Source of the DNA: UBA3210 sp963648895
GTDB taxonomy: Bacteria; Bacillota_I; Bacilli_A; RFN20; CAG-449
Assembly (NCBI GenBank): GCA_963648895.1
Contig: CAVJGK010000090.1
Span: 1 to 5,987, forward strand
Length of the DNA: 5,987 bases
Direction: 5' to 3'
A program made the translations under genes and the position numbers. Position 1 is the stretch's first letter, and every line of letters starts with the position of its first letter. The notes beneath the pieces are model-generated. The model saw only the letters and a program-made list of their open reading frames with translations. It was not told where the DNA came from and made no database searches. This document shows, in pieces, positions 5,679 through 5,987 of the stretch.

Positions 5679-5971
5679 ATTTTACACGGGTGTAGAATTT
5701 TGACGTATACAATATATTAGCTTTTATCATATCGTTAGTAATTATGTTATTTTCTTCTAATGCCACTTTATTAACATTAATGAATTTGCCATTTATATTA
5801 TTATAGGCAGTAATCCAATCTCTTAACGTTGATCTATTTAAGCCATACTCTTTTGCAAATTCGTCTACTGTTAATCCAGATATTTTATATTTCCTATGTA
5901 ATTGTCAATAATTTTGTGTAGTTTTTTATCGATTGAAAATGTAGGTAATTGTTATAATGTATTACATACAT
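5677..5971 (-). pseudogene. Broken helix-turn-helix gene, transposase-like DNA-binding remnant
   Basis: The intact part is an open frame of 75 residues from 5904 to the stop at 5677. It holds a clear HTH: LTVDEFAKEYGLNRSTLRDW, the pattern seen in OrfA-like or resolvase-like DNA-binding domains, then ITAYNNINGKF and a polar tail. This frame has no start codon near the HTH and is closed upstream by TGA at 5907-5905. Just upstream, another frame reads LPTFSIDKKLHKIIDNYI, a plausible N-terminal helix of such a protein, that would join with one frameshift near 5895-5905. A third frame starts at ATG 5971 with AAGGG six bases upstream but stops after 25 codons. At least one, probably two frameshifts separate start from HTH. 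The family assignment is an inference; a sequencing error or a gene continuing differently cannot be excluded. Confidence 0.5.
5683..5694. repeat. Short palindrome inside the HTH remnant
   Basis: TACACGGGTGTA has 5-base perfect arms around GG. It falls in the last codons of the HTH remnant, next to the long inverted repeat. It could be a DNA-binding site or chance. Confidence 0.3.
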
Positions 5972-5987
5972 GATAAACCCTTAAGGG

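Noticed and set aside
5880..5910. Reading TGA as tryptophan (mycoplasma code) to repair the HTH gene
   Set aside because: Another stop (TAA) closes that frame a few codons further upstream, and all intact genes here use TGG for Trp and contain no in-frame TGA.

Overview
The window is very AT-rich and carries genes with strong GGAGG-type Shine-Dalgarno sites and SigA-like promoters. Every intact reading frame stops with TAA, and tryptophan is encoded by TGG with no in-frame TGA, so the standard bacterial code fits. This points to a low-GC member of the Firmicutes/Bacillota (Bacilli, Erysipelotrichia or a non-mycoplasmal Mollicutes relative). I cannot name the genus. All genes I can support lie on the minus strand, so transcription runs from high to low coordinates.

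Reading in the direction of transcription, positions 5987-5677 hold a broken helix-turn-helix gene that looks like a decayed transposase-type DNA-binding protein, followed by a long imperfect inverted repeat. Next comes a monocistronic regulator-like gene (5535-4201) with an AlbA_2/Schlafen-type domain, a GHKL-like ATPase region, a GEIT repeat linker and a C-terminal winged helix. Its promoter carries three TTGGCGAA repeats, and the same 11-mer recurs in three tandem copies, inverted, inside its own coding sequence. A hairpin terminator lies at 4048-4025.

The centre is a compact copper-homeostasis operon (3950-767): a SigA-type promoter whose spacer is filled by a CsoR operator palindrome, then csoR, then copA (a P1B-1 Cu(+)-exporting ATPase), then a small heavy-metal-associated (HMA) protein, then a clear intrinsic terminator. 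The two gene junctions are identical in design (TAA-T-ATG, one-base gap). CsoR should repress when copper is low and release when it binds Cu(I). CopA pumps Cu(I) out, and the HMA domains bind and pass on Cu(I). CopA is unusual in carrying a second HMA domain at its C terminus, fused through a short linker that contains an excellent ribosome binding site and ATG, so a free CopZ-like chaperone could be made from inside copA.

After the copper terminator there is a small two-gene unit: a 37-residue single-pass membrane peptide with a strong ribosome binding site (693-580), and a putative lipoprotein of unknown function (560-66). I see no complete undescribed defence or mobile system. The internal CopZ start and the repeat set of the AlbA_2 gene are the points most worth following.
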